Assembly: GCA_032718565.1 (NCBI GenBank)
Contig: JAVGVS010000012.1
Coordinates: 2,172,450-2,236,449 of the forward strand
DNA length: 64,000 nucleotides
DNA from: Distichodus sexfasciatus
Lineage: Eukaryota; Chordata; Actinopteri; Characiformes; Distichodontidae
Direction of reading: 5' to 3'
Shown: positions 48,830 through 59,104 of the stretch, one piece after another
Position numbering within the stretch: position 1 is the first letter of the stretch
Layout: each line of letters starts with the position of its first letter
The notes under the pieces: generated by a model
Told to the model about the DNA's origin: nothing
The model's input: only the letters and a program-made list of their open reading frames with translations
The model's database searches: none
Program-made: the position numbers and the translations under genes

Positions 48830-49159
48830 CAATTGCTTAATGCTTTGCATTGTTGTTGATATGCTTCACTTTTAATTCTAACAAATACTGTACATAATTT
48901 CAGAGTATTAGTATTTTACACAATATACGTAACATTTAATTTGCCTGTCTTAATCTTGACAAAGACCACAAATGTTTATCATCACAAGCCTGTGTCCACC
49001 CCATTTTTGTAAAACAAACTGCCTCTCAAATATGTCCTTCTCTCTGAAATCATTGCAGCATAAAAATTGGTCTTAAATCAGTAATAAAGCCTTCAAAAAC
49101 CATTCTTTGCTCTCAGACCATAAACAGAAACCTCTGACTTTGCTCTCTTCAATCCCCCG

Positions 49160-49440
49160 TTCTTGTGATCACTGTGCGTCACAAGCTTCCCTCCTCATAT
49201 CAATTGGGACATGATGGTTTAATTATGATAATTCTTATTGCCTGACGAGTCTTCTGCGCCCACCGAGAATAGCAATTAATTCATTAGAAGAAACACCTGT
49301 TATTCAATATGCTGATGTAGATATGTCAAGTTGTGGAGACGAGCAGTGACGGGGATGAGGGGTTGTTAACACGCCTCATGCTGCTGGAGTCTTGGAAGTA
49401 TGAGGACCTCTTTGAAATGTATATGGCCAAGTTATGATTG
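49160..49440. promoter_or_regulatory. Candidate conserved non-coding element
   Basis: A non-repetitive, compositionally balanced patch with homeobox-like cores (GGTTTAATTATGATAATTC, GCAATTAATTCATTAG) and CTGCGCCCACCGAGAATAGC. No open frame and no match elsewhere in the window. Judged only by appearance. Confidence 0.3.
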
Positions 49441-50837
49441 ATCTGCACGGTACAACATGCAGTTGGGAGTAGAGTAGGTAAGGAGTCCATTCATCCAAAC
49501 GACTTTGGTTGGGCTCCCTCAAGGGCATGATAGCAATAGCACATAGTGCTAGTTTATAAGTTCTTTAAAGTAAATAGGGTAGATGGTCTGTACTGTAATG
49601 TGTGTTGACTAAATGTTAACTAAAAGGATGCTGAAACTCTACAGAAAATAGTGTTGTCAACATGTGTTACCATCAAAGATATCAAGCAATAAACCAGTCA
49701 ATAAAACTGGATCTATAAATAATCATCTTTATCACCTACAATACACTGAAAAAAAAGTATGTTGGATTTACATGAAAAATATATGTACATCAGTTGCACA
49801 TAAAATCATGTTCACTCAAAACTATTCAAATATGTTGAATATACTGATCCATTTATGTTAAACAAACATGACTTTGTACTGTTATTCAAACAATTTTCTT
49901 TAATTATCAGAATATCTGAAGACCTTATGTTAAATCAACATGAAAATGTAATGTAATATTTAAGCTTTTTGCATATTCAATATATTCAATTAATACATGT
50001 TGAGGCAATAAGTTAAATATACATAGCTTCCTAAAGTTAGCCTTATGGGCTATGACATTATAACACATTTGTTCATTCATTGAACATAAAATAACTTCTG
50101 TTCACTGATTTCTGTAATGTAAATAAATCAATTGTACATCCTATAACCATGAATGTACATCTTCTTATCTGATCCATCTAAAATTTACAAAAAAATAAGG
50201 CAGAAGGGAAAACATTCCTTTTAACAATGTAACTTTTATTTTATCAAAAATAACACTGGCCTACAAGTCAAGAACAGACACACCAAAAAAAAAATCTTTA
50301 TGCACATATGCATGTATGTATTAACACAAACACATTTGACCTATTAGGACACTTGTTAACAATATTCTTAATAATGCAACATCAAGCATTATAACAACAT
50401 ATATAAAATCTATATATATTGCACATTCCGCCTTATTGTTTTTTGTTCTTTGTTTGCATTGTAACAACTGGAGCCACGTCATCTTGTCTCTCTGTATATC
50501 TGTACAGTATATAGCAGAGATGACAAAGTTTACTTTAACAAGTCAAAATTGTAATTTGTAGGCAGTAATCAAGAACCAAGGTCAAGAGACCACAACAGAT
50601 ATGTGGTACTGAATCTAAAAGGTTCAAAGGAAATTACTCCAATGGACTGCTTTCTCACCTGTAAAATACGTAAAAACTAAACACAACCTAATTTCTAATA
50701 TGGGTAAAAACAATCCAGGATAAAGTCCTCAGAAAATGGAACAGAAGACATTGTTTATGTAAAAGCAGATCAAGAGAAGTCCATCTTAAAAGTGCAAATA
50801 TAGTCCATGGCAACAGCTCACTCGTAGACTCTGTTTT

Positions 50838-51057
50838 TTAAGGATTAGGCTTTCTTAGAAAGTGTGTTGACACCCAGCTCATCACAACTTCAAAAAAGTA
50901 CTTCAGCTCAGGAGGGTATTTGAGATCTAAAGCATACATTAGGCCAGATAACATGGCAACAGCTAATGCTACATTGATCAGATCATTCAGTACCTGCTGG
51001 CCTTCAAGAACAATCCCTATGCCCTCTGGGTTACTGGTGGCATCATGTTTGACAACA
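50838..51057 (-). pseudogene. Last exon of the repetitive protein family (copy 2)
   Basis: Read on the minus strand from near 51057 to a stop at 50838-50840: VVKHDATSNPEGIGIVLEGQ, then VLNDLINVALAVAMLSGLMY and ALDLKYPPELKYFFEVV. The pattern [LI][IV].E...L.DL resembles the exon at 1262-1440. The YxLxxxYPxEL pattern resembles the end of the zinc-finger exon at 58122. An in-frame stop lies upstream near 51090, and a weak acceptor (GGAGTACAG) precedes the exon, so either splicing or decay explains the start. No upstream coding exon was recognised; the function is unknown. Confidence 0.55.
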
Positions 51058-51549
51058 TATACTGTACTCCCACCATGATCTCCTCAAATGATCCTAGGAT
51101 GAGGGCTTCATCTCATGTCTGTGAAGTGCACAGTCTTAAATTGAATAAAATGAGATCAGTCAAAACAAGTGTTAGTTAAGTGGAAAAAGCTAAGAAAACT
51201 CTCCTAGTGCATTTTAACGCCAAAAGAAGGCACACTCGTGTGTTTATTTTTCTCCGGTGAAAATGAAGATTGACAGTGGGATCAACAAATCAGCTGTCGG
51301 ATTGAGGCATGGCTTAGCATTTATCGACCTACCAGAGGTGCTACCCGAACTTCACAGCTTTCCCGGTGTGTCTCTCACCACTCACCATTCTGGTCTTCGC
51401 GCTTAGGCTCTGTGGCAAGCTTACGAGGCGCAACCGTTTCGAAACGCCAGTGTCACACATGGCCCACCAAGGGCCGCTTGGGATGGCAAATCGTGACCCA
51501 TCACCCCGACTATGTAATGAGATCAATCACTGGGGACCAGAGGGAGTGG

Positions 51550-51951
51550 AAGTTATCCAATTGATTCCTAGAGGAGACAGACATCCTCTTCATGCTAATG
51601 TAGTCCAACAGGAGATGAACAGGTGTATTTACAATGAGACTAAATTACACACAGGTGAACTGTATTATCTAATTAGGTGACTTCTGAAGGCTACTGATTG
51701 CACTAGATTTTATTTAGGGGTATCAGAGTACAGGGGGCTGAATACAAATGCATGCCACACTTTTCAGATTTTTATTTGCTTAAAATTATGAAAACCATGT
51801 ATCATTTTCGTACCACTTCACAATTATGTGCTACTTTGTGTTGGTCTTTCATAGAAAATCTCAATAAAAAACATTTAAGTTTGTGGTTGTAAGGTGTCAA
51901 AATGTGTAAAAGTTTAAGGGGTATGAATACTTTTTCAAGGTACTGTATATC
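51550..51951. mobile_element. Tc1-like element 3' end, nested
   Basis: It ends AAGTTTAAGGGGTATGAATA then CTTTTTCAAGGTACTGTA, a common fish Tc1 terminal repeat, preceded by characteristic 3' non-coding sequence (CAGGGGGCTGAATACAAATG, CCACACTTTTCAGATTTTTA). The left end and transposase are absent. Confidence 0.6.
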
Positions 51952-52907
51952 GTCATATCGCACAGCCCTAGTACAGAGTATTTTATATTGGTTAAAAAAA
52001 AACGCCAGTGGATGCTGGCTATCTTAAAAATATATTAAAACTTATTTCTGTTACTTATTCGATTTTGCTGTCAGTAAAATCACCGGACTGTGAAAACAGC
52101 ATGTGTGTAAAGTGACTACCTCCAACTCATACAGACATTTAGTTAAGCTTAATGACTTTTTTAAACCTTTTGTGTTACCAGTATCCACGTTGCTTCGCTG
52201 AACTTGAGGGAAAATGGTGCTTGGTCAATGTTCCACTGAAGTGCTCTCGGTGGGCAGAGTTTTCAGACAAAAAATAACTTCTTTCTTCATTTTTAACATG
52301 AATTAGATTTAAAGATTTTACATCCAGATAGATTAAAAGAGGTCAACATGATTTATATAGTTTTGATAAGAAACATAAATTAATTGTGTCTAATATACTA
52401 ACTGCATATTTATTAATCAAACAACCCTCCTTTCCACTTTTTTTCAGTGTACTAGGGCTTTTCCTTTGAAGTTGAGATTGGTGTCAGGTTTGCTTGGCAT
52501 GATTAAACAAAAGACATCTCAACTAAACCATTCAGTTATGACTTAAGGTACCTTTCTGTTGCCAATGGTCGCAATACAGAGTGAGTCAAGGTCATAAATC
52601 AAATTTAAACCTGAGCCATAGCTCAAACATATTGCTGTAAATGGGCAAATCACACAATATTAGTAATAGCAATGTATAAGCAAAGTTCATAAGCTGCTAT
52701 AGCACAAATACTTTAAAATTGCTTCATGATGTTCTGGAGGAATTAATTTATCCCATGATTTAGTTCAGTTAGCTTAATATTCCTATTATGTGCTTCAGTG
52801 GGTGATGTAAAAGTTATTTTTATTTATTTTAAAACATATACTCATATTCATTATGTCAAACCAGCTATGCAGCACAGAGACTACTTTCCTTCATGTGACA
52901 CCAGAGG

Positions 52908-53330
52908 TGGCAAAAGTACTCAAGTAGAAGTATAAATACTTGTGCTAAAAAGACTCTGGTAAAAGCTGAAGTATTGACTCAACATCTTTACTTAAGTAAA
53001 AGTAAAAAAGTGGAGGCTCAGAAATCTACTTAAAGTATAAAAGTAAAAAGTAGCCCTGTGAAGGACAAAAGAAGCACTTATCAGTAAAGTTTACTAGACC
53101 TCATATCAGATAAATACAACTGGAAAAAAGCAGCTCAATTTCCTATGAGCTCTGTTATACGTTATACATTCTCCAGGAGTCTTTCTTGCTGCCAACTCCT
53201 TCAAACATTTCTTTGAGATAAGGCCAGGGATGTGGAATGTTTTGCTCCATTCTTGCCATCGTTTTCAGTCCCATCACGTACTGAGCTTTTTCCCGCTATC
53301 TCTGCCGCCATCATGCTAATATTGATGTAA
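52908..53330. repeat. hAT-like MITE, left part, cut by a Tc1-like insertion
   Basis: AGAGGTGGCAAAAGTACTCA and TACTTAAGTAAAAGTAAAAA are typical of a fish hAT family end. The interior runs into the Tc1-like element near 53335 and no right end is found. Confidence 0.5.
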
Positions 53331-53335
53331 AAAAA

Positions 53336-54866
53336 TGTTGTAAACAAAGAATGTTTTCAGAAATATAAATAATGCTTTTTTATTATTATCAATTTACAAA
53401 ATGCAAAGTGAGCGAACAAAAGAAAAATCTAAATCAAATCAATATTTGGTGTTACTACCTTTTGCCTTCAAACCAGCATCAATTCTTATAGGTAAACTTG
53501 CACAAAGTCAGGGATTTTGTAGGATTATAGTCAGGTGTATGATCAACCAATTATACCAAACAGGTGCTAATGATCATCAATGTCACACATAGGTTAAAAC
53601 ACAGTCATTAACTGAAACAGAAACAGCTGGGTAGGAGGCTTAAAACTGTGTGAGGAACAGCCAAACTCTGCTACCAAGGTGAGATTGTGGAAGACAGTTT
53701 CATGTCATGGCAAGATTGAGCACAGCAACAAGACACAAGGTAGTTATACTGCATCAGCAAGGTCTCTCCCAGACAAAGATTTCAAAGCAGACTGGGGTTT
53801 CAAGATGTGCTGTTCAAGCTCTTTTGAAGAAGCACAAAGAAACTGGCAACGTTAAGGATCGTAGACGCAGTGGTCGGCCAAGGAAACTTAGTGCAGCAGA
53901 TGAAAGACACATCAAGCTGATTACCCTTCGAAATCGGAAGATGTCCAGCAGTGCCATCAGCTCAGAACTGGCAGAAACCAGTGGGACCCAGGTACACCCA
54001 TCTACTGTCCGGAGAAGTCTGGCCAGAAGTGATCTTCATGGAAGAGTTGCAGCCAAAAAGCCATACCTCCGACGTGGAAACAAGGCCAAGCGACTCAAGT
54101 ATGCACGAAAACATAGGAACTGGGGTGCAGAAAAATGGCAGCAGGTGCTCTGGACTGATGAGTCAAAATTTGAAATATTTGGCTGTAGCAGAAGGCAGTT
54201 TGTTCGCCCAAGGTCTGGAGAGCAGTACAATAATGAGTGTCTGCAGGCAGCAGTGAAGCATGGTGGAGGTTCCTTGAACGTTTGGGGCTGTATTTCTGCA
54301 AATGGAGTTGGAGATTTGGTCAGGATTAATGCTGTTCTCAATGCTGAGAAATACAGGCAGATACTTATCCATCATGCAATACCATCAGGGAGGCGTATGA
54401 TTGGCCCCAAATTTATTCTGCAGCGGGACAACGACCTCAAACATACAGCCAAAGTCATTAAGAACTATCTTCAGCGTAAAGAAGAACAAGAATTCCTGGA
54501 AGTGATGGTATGGCCCCCACAGAGCCCTGATCTCAACATCTTCGAGTGTGTCTGGGATTACATGAAGAGACAGAAGGATGTGAGGAAGCCTACATCCACA
54601 GAAGATCTGTGGTTAGTTCTCCAAGATGTTTGGAACAACCTACCAGCCGAGTTCCTTCAAAAACTGTGCAAGTGTACCTAGAAGAATTGATACTGATTTG
54701 AAGGCAAAGGGTGGTCATACCAAATATTGATTTGATTTAGATTTCTTTTTTGTTTATTCTCTGCATTTTGTTGATTGATGAAAGTAAATGACACTTCTAT
54801 TTGTGAAAGCATTCTCTGTTTACAGCATTTTTTTCACACCTGCCTAAAACTTTTGCACAGTACTGT
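53336..54866 (+). mobile_element. Tc1-like DD38E transposon (Intruder-like), left end truncated
   Basis: It holds the only intact transposase frame (53707-54681). The right terminal repeat is complete (CACACCTGCCTAAAACTTTT, GCACAGTACTGT at 54835-54866). On the left, homology to the short copy at 29611 starts only at GTAAAAAAATGTTGTAAACA; the outermost ~27 bp of the repeat are absent. The element should therefore be unable to move itself. Confidence 0.85.
53707..54681 (+). CDS. Tc1-like transposase, DD38E
   Basis: A 324-residue uninterrupted transposase that would cut and paste TA-flanked elements in the nucleus. Residues 1-50 form the first helix-turn-helix (VVILHQQGLSQTKISKQTG). GRPRK at 56-60 is an AT-hook-like motif, followed by a second helix-turn-helix (about 62-110). 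The catalytic residues are D151 (LWTDESKFEIFG), D241 (QRDNDLKHTAK) and E280 (SPDLNIFECVWDYMK). The spacing D241-E280 is 38 residues rather than the 34 of classical Tc1, and the usual PIE is IFE. A glycine-rich GGGSLNVWGC lies at 186-195. The start ATG lies at the family's usual position. From memory, DD38E fits the Intruder family. The open frame suggests recent activity, but the element's left end is broken. Confidence 0.9.
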   Translation: MARLSTATRHKVVILHQQGLSQTKISKQTGVSRCAVQALLKKHKETGNVKDRRRSGRPRKLSAADERHIKLITLRNRKMSSSAISSELAETSGTQVHPSTVRRSLARSDLHGRVAAKKPYLRRGNKAKRLKYARKHRNWGAEKWQQVLWTDESKFEIFGCSRRQFVRPRSGEQYNNECLQAAVKHGGGSLNVWGCISANGVGDLVRINAVLNAEKYRQILIHHAIPSGRRMIGPKFILQRDNDLKHTAKVIKNYLQRKEEQEFLEVMVWPPQSPDLNIFECVWDYMKRQKDVRKPTSTEDLWLVLQDVWNNLPAEFLQKLCKCT

Positions 54867-55429
54867 GTGTATATATATATATATATGGGTTTTTTTGGGA
54901 CACAATGAAAAACAACTTGGACAGCCTGATTACTGTCCCCACACACTGTAAAAAAAACCTGTTGTTTTTACAGGAAAATGCTGGCAGCTGTGGTTACCAG
55001 GGAATTCCTGTAAAAAATACAGCAGCACAGTAGACAGCTTTACAGACGAAATATGTGAATTGTTTAACAGTGAATGAAACCACGGCTGACTCACATTAAA
55101 AAACAGTTAAATCTACAAAAAAAGAAGTTAATTTCACATAACGATGTTGGAAATACATAGACTATTTCCTCTATGTTTTACATGTAATAATTGCTTATTA
55201 TGGATCAATAAATTGTAAAATTAACAGGGAAATATCAAACAAAAACTAATTTAAACTGGTAGAACAACAGTGAAACTATTTTAAATTGAGCTGCTCTGTG
55301 TATCATACATAAAATCTATTAATAATATGCTGCATTTCTATGTTTTAATGTAAAATTTTAATTATAAACCTTCAAAAATACATTTTGAGAAAAGACTAGA
55401 GAGGAAAATATCACTTTTGGGAAATTTAT

Positions 55430-56215
55430 TTTGCAGCCATCATCAATAAAACAACTGACAACAATAGGATTCATTTTTTCCAACTTATACAACATGCAAG
55501 GTGCACAACAACCACACAATGGAATCAAAATGTTATTCATAAGCTTTTCTTGTGGAGGGTCTGCCATCTACTTGTCTGGAATGTTCCACAGTATGGCATA
55601 AAATGTATTTATCTACATGGAGACAATAAGGCCGAGTTACAGGTCGAGCCCCCTCACAGTAAGAATACATGTTTGTTAAGGTTTTTTTTTTTTTTTTTCA
55701 ATAAAAACTGTTCTAATTGAATAAATGCAAGATAGGTACATTCTATACCACACTGTGGAACATTCCTGCAAAGCCTCTATAAATCTGGACATTTTTCAGA
55801 CACTTTTCAGTCACACAAAAAGTTGAAGTGCCAGGCACACAACAACAACCCATTTCAATCAAAATCCTATTTACATGCTTAGACGCAAAGGTGCACCATG
55901 TAACTTTTCTTGTGGAGGGTCTGTCATCTACTTGTCTGGAATGTTCCACAGTATGGCATAAAACTTATCCATCTCCATGGAGACAATCAAGTGATGCCAA
56001 CAGGCCAAGTTACAGGTCAGATCTGTGGAGAGGCGAGCCCCCTCGCACGTTTGTTAAGGTAATTTTTCAATAAAAACAATTCTAATTGAATAAATGCAAG
56101 ACAGATAAGTTATATACTATACTGTGGAACATTTCTGCAAAGCAAGAACCATCTTCATGAAACAAGCAGGTGGCGGACCCTTTACCAGAAAAAGTTACAC
56201 AGTACCTGTTAAGAC
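55430..56215. repeat. Tandem ~350-bp repeat units
   Basis: Two units share TTCTTGTGGAGGGTCTG, CATCTACTTGTCTGGAATGT, CCACAGTATGGCATAAAA and AATTGAATAAATGCAAGA. Partial further copies lie at 56130-56215 and 56405-56470 (GGTGG(C/G)GGACCCT-like, CCAGAAAAAG). Confidence 0.7.
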
Positions 56216-56545
56216 TTTAAAACAAAAATGACATATTGTGCCAAAATTACTGTAATCATCATCCCGCGCAAAACACACTCTGCTGTATAGGCTGTCACCA
56301 CTCCCATGGCCTTGGTCATAGAACACATCAGGAAAACCACCTGTGGGGAAACAAACCTACATCTAGAAACACTCCAGTAACAGCACTGTAAAAAAAATAA
56401 TAAAACTGCGGAACATTCCTTCAAAGCAAGAACATCTTCAGGTGGTGGGCCCTCTACCAGAAAAAGGTTCAAAGTACACATTGTGGATTTAAAAAAAGCG
56501 AAAAACTAACAGTCCAGAGTTCACAGAGAGAATCAATATATAGGC

Positions 56546-58593
56546 TTAACGCCACTCGTGGTCGGAGAGATCCTGAATCAGGGTGAGGACTCAAGGGTTC
56601 ACGTTGAGACGACGCGTCAAGTTTTTGTTCTCTACTTTGGTTCCTTTTTCTGGGTTTATGGAGAAGAAACACCTGTACAATAAAATCATATAAAAGCATA
56701 TTAAGCATTTTAATTGATCACTTAAAAAATAAGTACAAGCATATACGTATATATACACTGTCATGGCCAAACTGCAACAACAGTTGGTTTCTCCAAATTC
56801 AAGACAAAATATAAGCAAAATGCTGTGGGAAGTGAACACTGCATGGTCAAAAGTATTGGCACCCTTCACAACAAGTGTCTTTTGCAGTGATAAATCACAC
56901 TTTTGCATTGTTAAAATGCAGTGCAAAGGTTATAGGTAGTCAGACGTCAGCTTTGGTAGCATTCTTGAGAAATATAAGCCCATTTATAATGGACAATAAA
57001 CTAGTTTACTCAGTATACATCACTATTTGTTTTTATGGACAGTATGAGGTTTTCTTCAAGGATTCCAGATATTTGAATGAATCTACCTACCCCTTTACAT
57101 GCAGCTGCCAGAGGAAGTAAAATAGACCTAGAGCATAACCTGGCCATGGCCATGCTTCACTTTAAACATGGTGCACATTCCAGGGTAATTTTCATTTTTC
57201 ATCCTCCAGACATAACCACTGGTCAGGAGGCCCAAAAAGGTCTGGTTTTGTTCCGTTGATCCAAAGCATTAACTCTCAAGCCTCTTGTCACTTATTTCTT
57301 AAGGATTTGGTTCCGTATTCTTAAGAACAGCAGTATGTTTGGATGAGGAAGAATGAAGCATACACTGAAAAGTGCACCCTGTCTAAACTGATATGGCAAT
57401 GATCTTGGCCTATTTTGCTTTCTCTGACACTGATAATTAGCTGCATGTAGATTTATTCAAATATTTGGAAATCCTTGGAGAAAACATCAATACATTGGAG
57501 TCCACTGTCTATTAGATCTGGACTGAAATTTCTCAGGAATGCTACCAGAGCTGACGTCTGACTGCAAATAACCTTATTACTAGATCTTAACAATGACAAG
57601 TATTTTATCAGTATGAAAAACACTTGCTGTGAAGGGTGCCAATACTTTTGACCATGCACTATTCACTTCCTGTGGTATTTTAGTAGTATTTTGTGTTGAA
57701 TTTGGGGAATTTTAGTTGTGTTGAGCTATTGAAAATATGCTGGTTTGGTTATTTCATCAAAAAACCTTTAAAGGCGTGTGAGTTTTTCTCAAAAACCAAC
57801 ACATCCGGAAGGGGGGCAATACATTTGAATGAGAAAGTGTGTCCAGACTTTTGACTGGTACTGTATATATATTCTGGCTCTGAGGTCCCAGAGCTTAATT
57901 AACTGGGTCTGACTCTTGGCCTTGGCTCTGGGTGTGTCCTGAGTCTCGGCTGGGCCTGGACCCGGATTCAGACTGTTATTTTATAAAAACTGAATCAGGT
58001 CCAAACCCGGCCAAGACTCAGAGCTAGAGCAGGACTCCAACCACCTCAGAGCCAGACTCCAGGTCCCAGAATCTCAATTATGAGTCCAGGTCTGAGAAAT
58101 GAGAAAGCCATATTTACTCACCTTTTAAGAAACGCAAGAGTGGAAGCAAGCTCAGATGGATAATGGATGTTAAAATTGTAGTAGCTCTCGAACATGAGGC
58201 ACAATGCAAAAATGAAGGATATGTTGGTGTTGACGAGGTTCCGATCAAGACTCATCCATCTTTTGCTGCTGGCTCTCTGGAGTTTCTTCAAGAGGCAGAA
58301 ATTCTCTTTCACTGTGTGAAAATGGCAGGCACATAATGAAACCACGCATTTTAAATCTGCAACAACAGCTTTAGGAGCAGCTTGCAGTGCAGGTGCATTG
58401 TGCACACAATAAAAATGCCCCTTGAAAGCCGAGTAAGTGGTGAATGTTTGACTACAATTTGCGCCAATGCATTTGAAAAGACAACGAGGCTCATTCCTAT
58501 GCACTCTGCAATGTAGTACATAGCCTCTTAATGTGACCCATATCTTTTTACAAAAGACGCAGGTGATCATTTTTAGTATTTCAAGAGTTTGCC
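56546..58593 (-). pseudogene. C2H2 zinc-finger gene of a repetitive fish family (copy 3)
   Basis: The coding exon opens after acceptor AAAAGCGCAG, with ATG at 58570. Finger 1 is C4-x2-C7-x12-H20-x3-H24; finger 2 is C34-x4-C39-x12-H52-x4-H57 (CIGANCSQTFTTYSAFKGH). After a linker, residues 128-150 read ESYYNFNIHYPSELASTLAF. The exon ends at 58122 with donor AAAAG|GTGAGT. The next exon begins at 56672 after TTTTATTGTACAG; the phases fit, giving CFFSINPEKGTKVENK. A TGA at 56591-56593 interrupts it. The same frame then continues VLTLIQDLSDHEWR to a TAA at 56546. An upstream non-coding exon ending GCATG|GTAAGC near 58711 is likely. Probable DNA-binding or regulatory protein, function unknown. The contiguous finger-to-C-terminus exon may itself be a deletion fusion. 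Confidence 0.65.
56791..57708. mobile_element. Long inverted-repeat mariner-like element in the zinc-finger gene intron
   Basis: The arms of about 260-290 bp pair: CATGGTCAAAAGTATTGGCA CCC (56851) with GGGTGCCAATACTTTTGACCATG (57633), CAGACGTCAGCTTTGGTAGC with GCTACCAGAGCTGACGTCTG, and CTCCAAATTCAAGACAAAAT with a matching inverted outer end. The centre has no intact transposase. A separate Tc1 end (CAGACTTTTGACTGGTACTG) lies just right at 57845. Confidence 0.7.
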
Positions 58594-58799
58594 TGCGCTT
58601 TTCAGCTGAAGTAGCATGCTAGCGCTAAGTTATCAAGCATTGGTCTAAATTTCAACTGGTGCTAGTGACGTTTTGGTCTTGAAAAAAGTAGCCTAGATGT
58701 GAAGCTTACCATGCAAACTTTCAGATGCAACAACCACAGATCTTCAAAAAACCTCAAAATCGTATATTTGTGATTTGTCCTAAAAACGTAGTTGGTAAA

Positions 58800-59035
58800 A
58801 GTGTTCTGCTCTGCTCGTGTTCTCTCTTTCCACTCTGCAGACGGTGCGTGCTGGCTCGTTCGTTAGTGACGTCAGCTGTAGCCGTGAACTAGGAGCTCGT
58901 GCTTCTCCCGCTCCTCTCGCCCTCACGTCATTATCCAATCAGAGACGAGCTTCAGATGCACGTTCAAAATTAGGCGAACTCAGTGCAGCAGAGAGTAGCC
59001 TCAAAGTCCTGCTATATAAGTGTCTCTGGTAGCCT
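58800..59035. promoter_or_regulatory. CpG-rich, possibly bidirectional promoter
   Basis: It contains a palindromic CRE (TGACGTCA near 58867), a second CRE-like half (CTCACGTCATT, 58923), a CCAAT box (ATCCAATCAGA, 58931) and, about 75 bp further on the plus strand, CTATATAAG (59011). On the minus side it lies directly upstream of the likely first exon of the zinc-finger gene. It is CG-rich compared with its flanks. Confidence 0.5.
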
Positions 59036-59104
59036 ACAGTAGCCTACAACTCTGTGATGGGAGGCACTGTTAGGTTGTTTAGCCTGTGATAATTAAAGAT
59101 TTTT

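Larger units (their letters stand above)
49744..52449 (-). mobile_element. CACTG-ended DNA element (CACTA/EnSpm-like?), gene-carrying, copy 2
   Basis: The left end is CACTGAAAAAAAAGT and the right end, inverted, is CACTGAAAAAAAGTGG. TA lies directly on both sides (49742-49743 and 52450-52451), as for a 2-bp target duplication. Inside, on the minus strand, is a last exon of the repetitive protein family (50838-51057). A Tc1 end (51550-51950) and a LINE 3' UTR (50440-50540) are nested. CACTG termini with 2-3 bp duplications fit the CACTA/EnSpm superfamily, but no transposase of that type was found here. Confidence 0.5.

Noticed and set aside
54036..54375. Minus-strand frames inside the Tc1-like transposase
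   Set aside because: Shadows of the 53707-54681 coding frame.
56208..56342. Possible extra exon on the minus strand with acceptor CCCCACAG and donor ACAG|GTACTG
   Set aside because: It lies downstream of the natural stop of the zinc-finger gene, its best frame matches nothing I recognise, and it borders tandem repeats.
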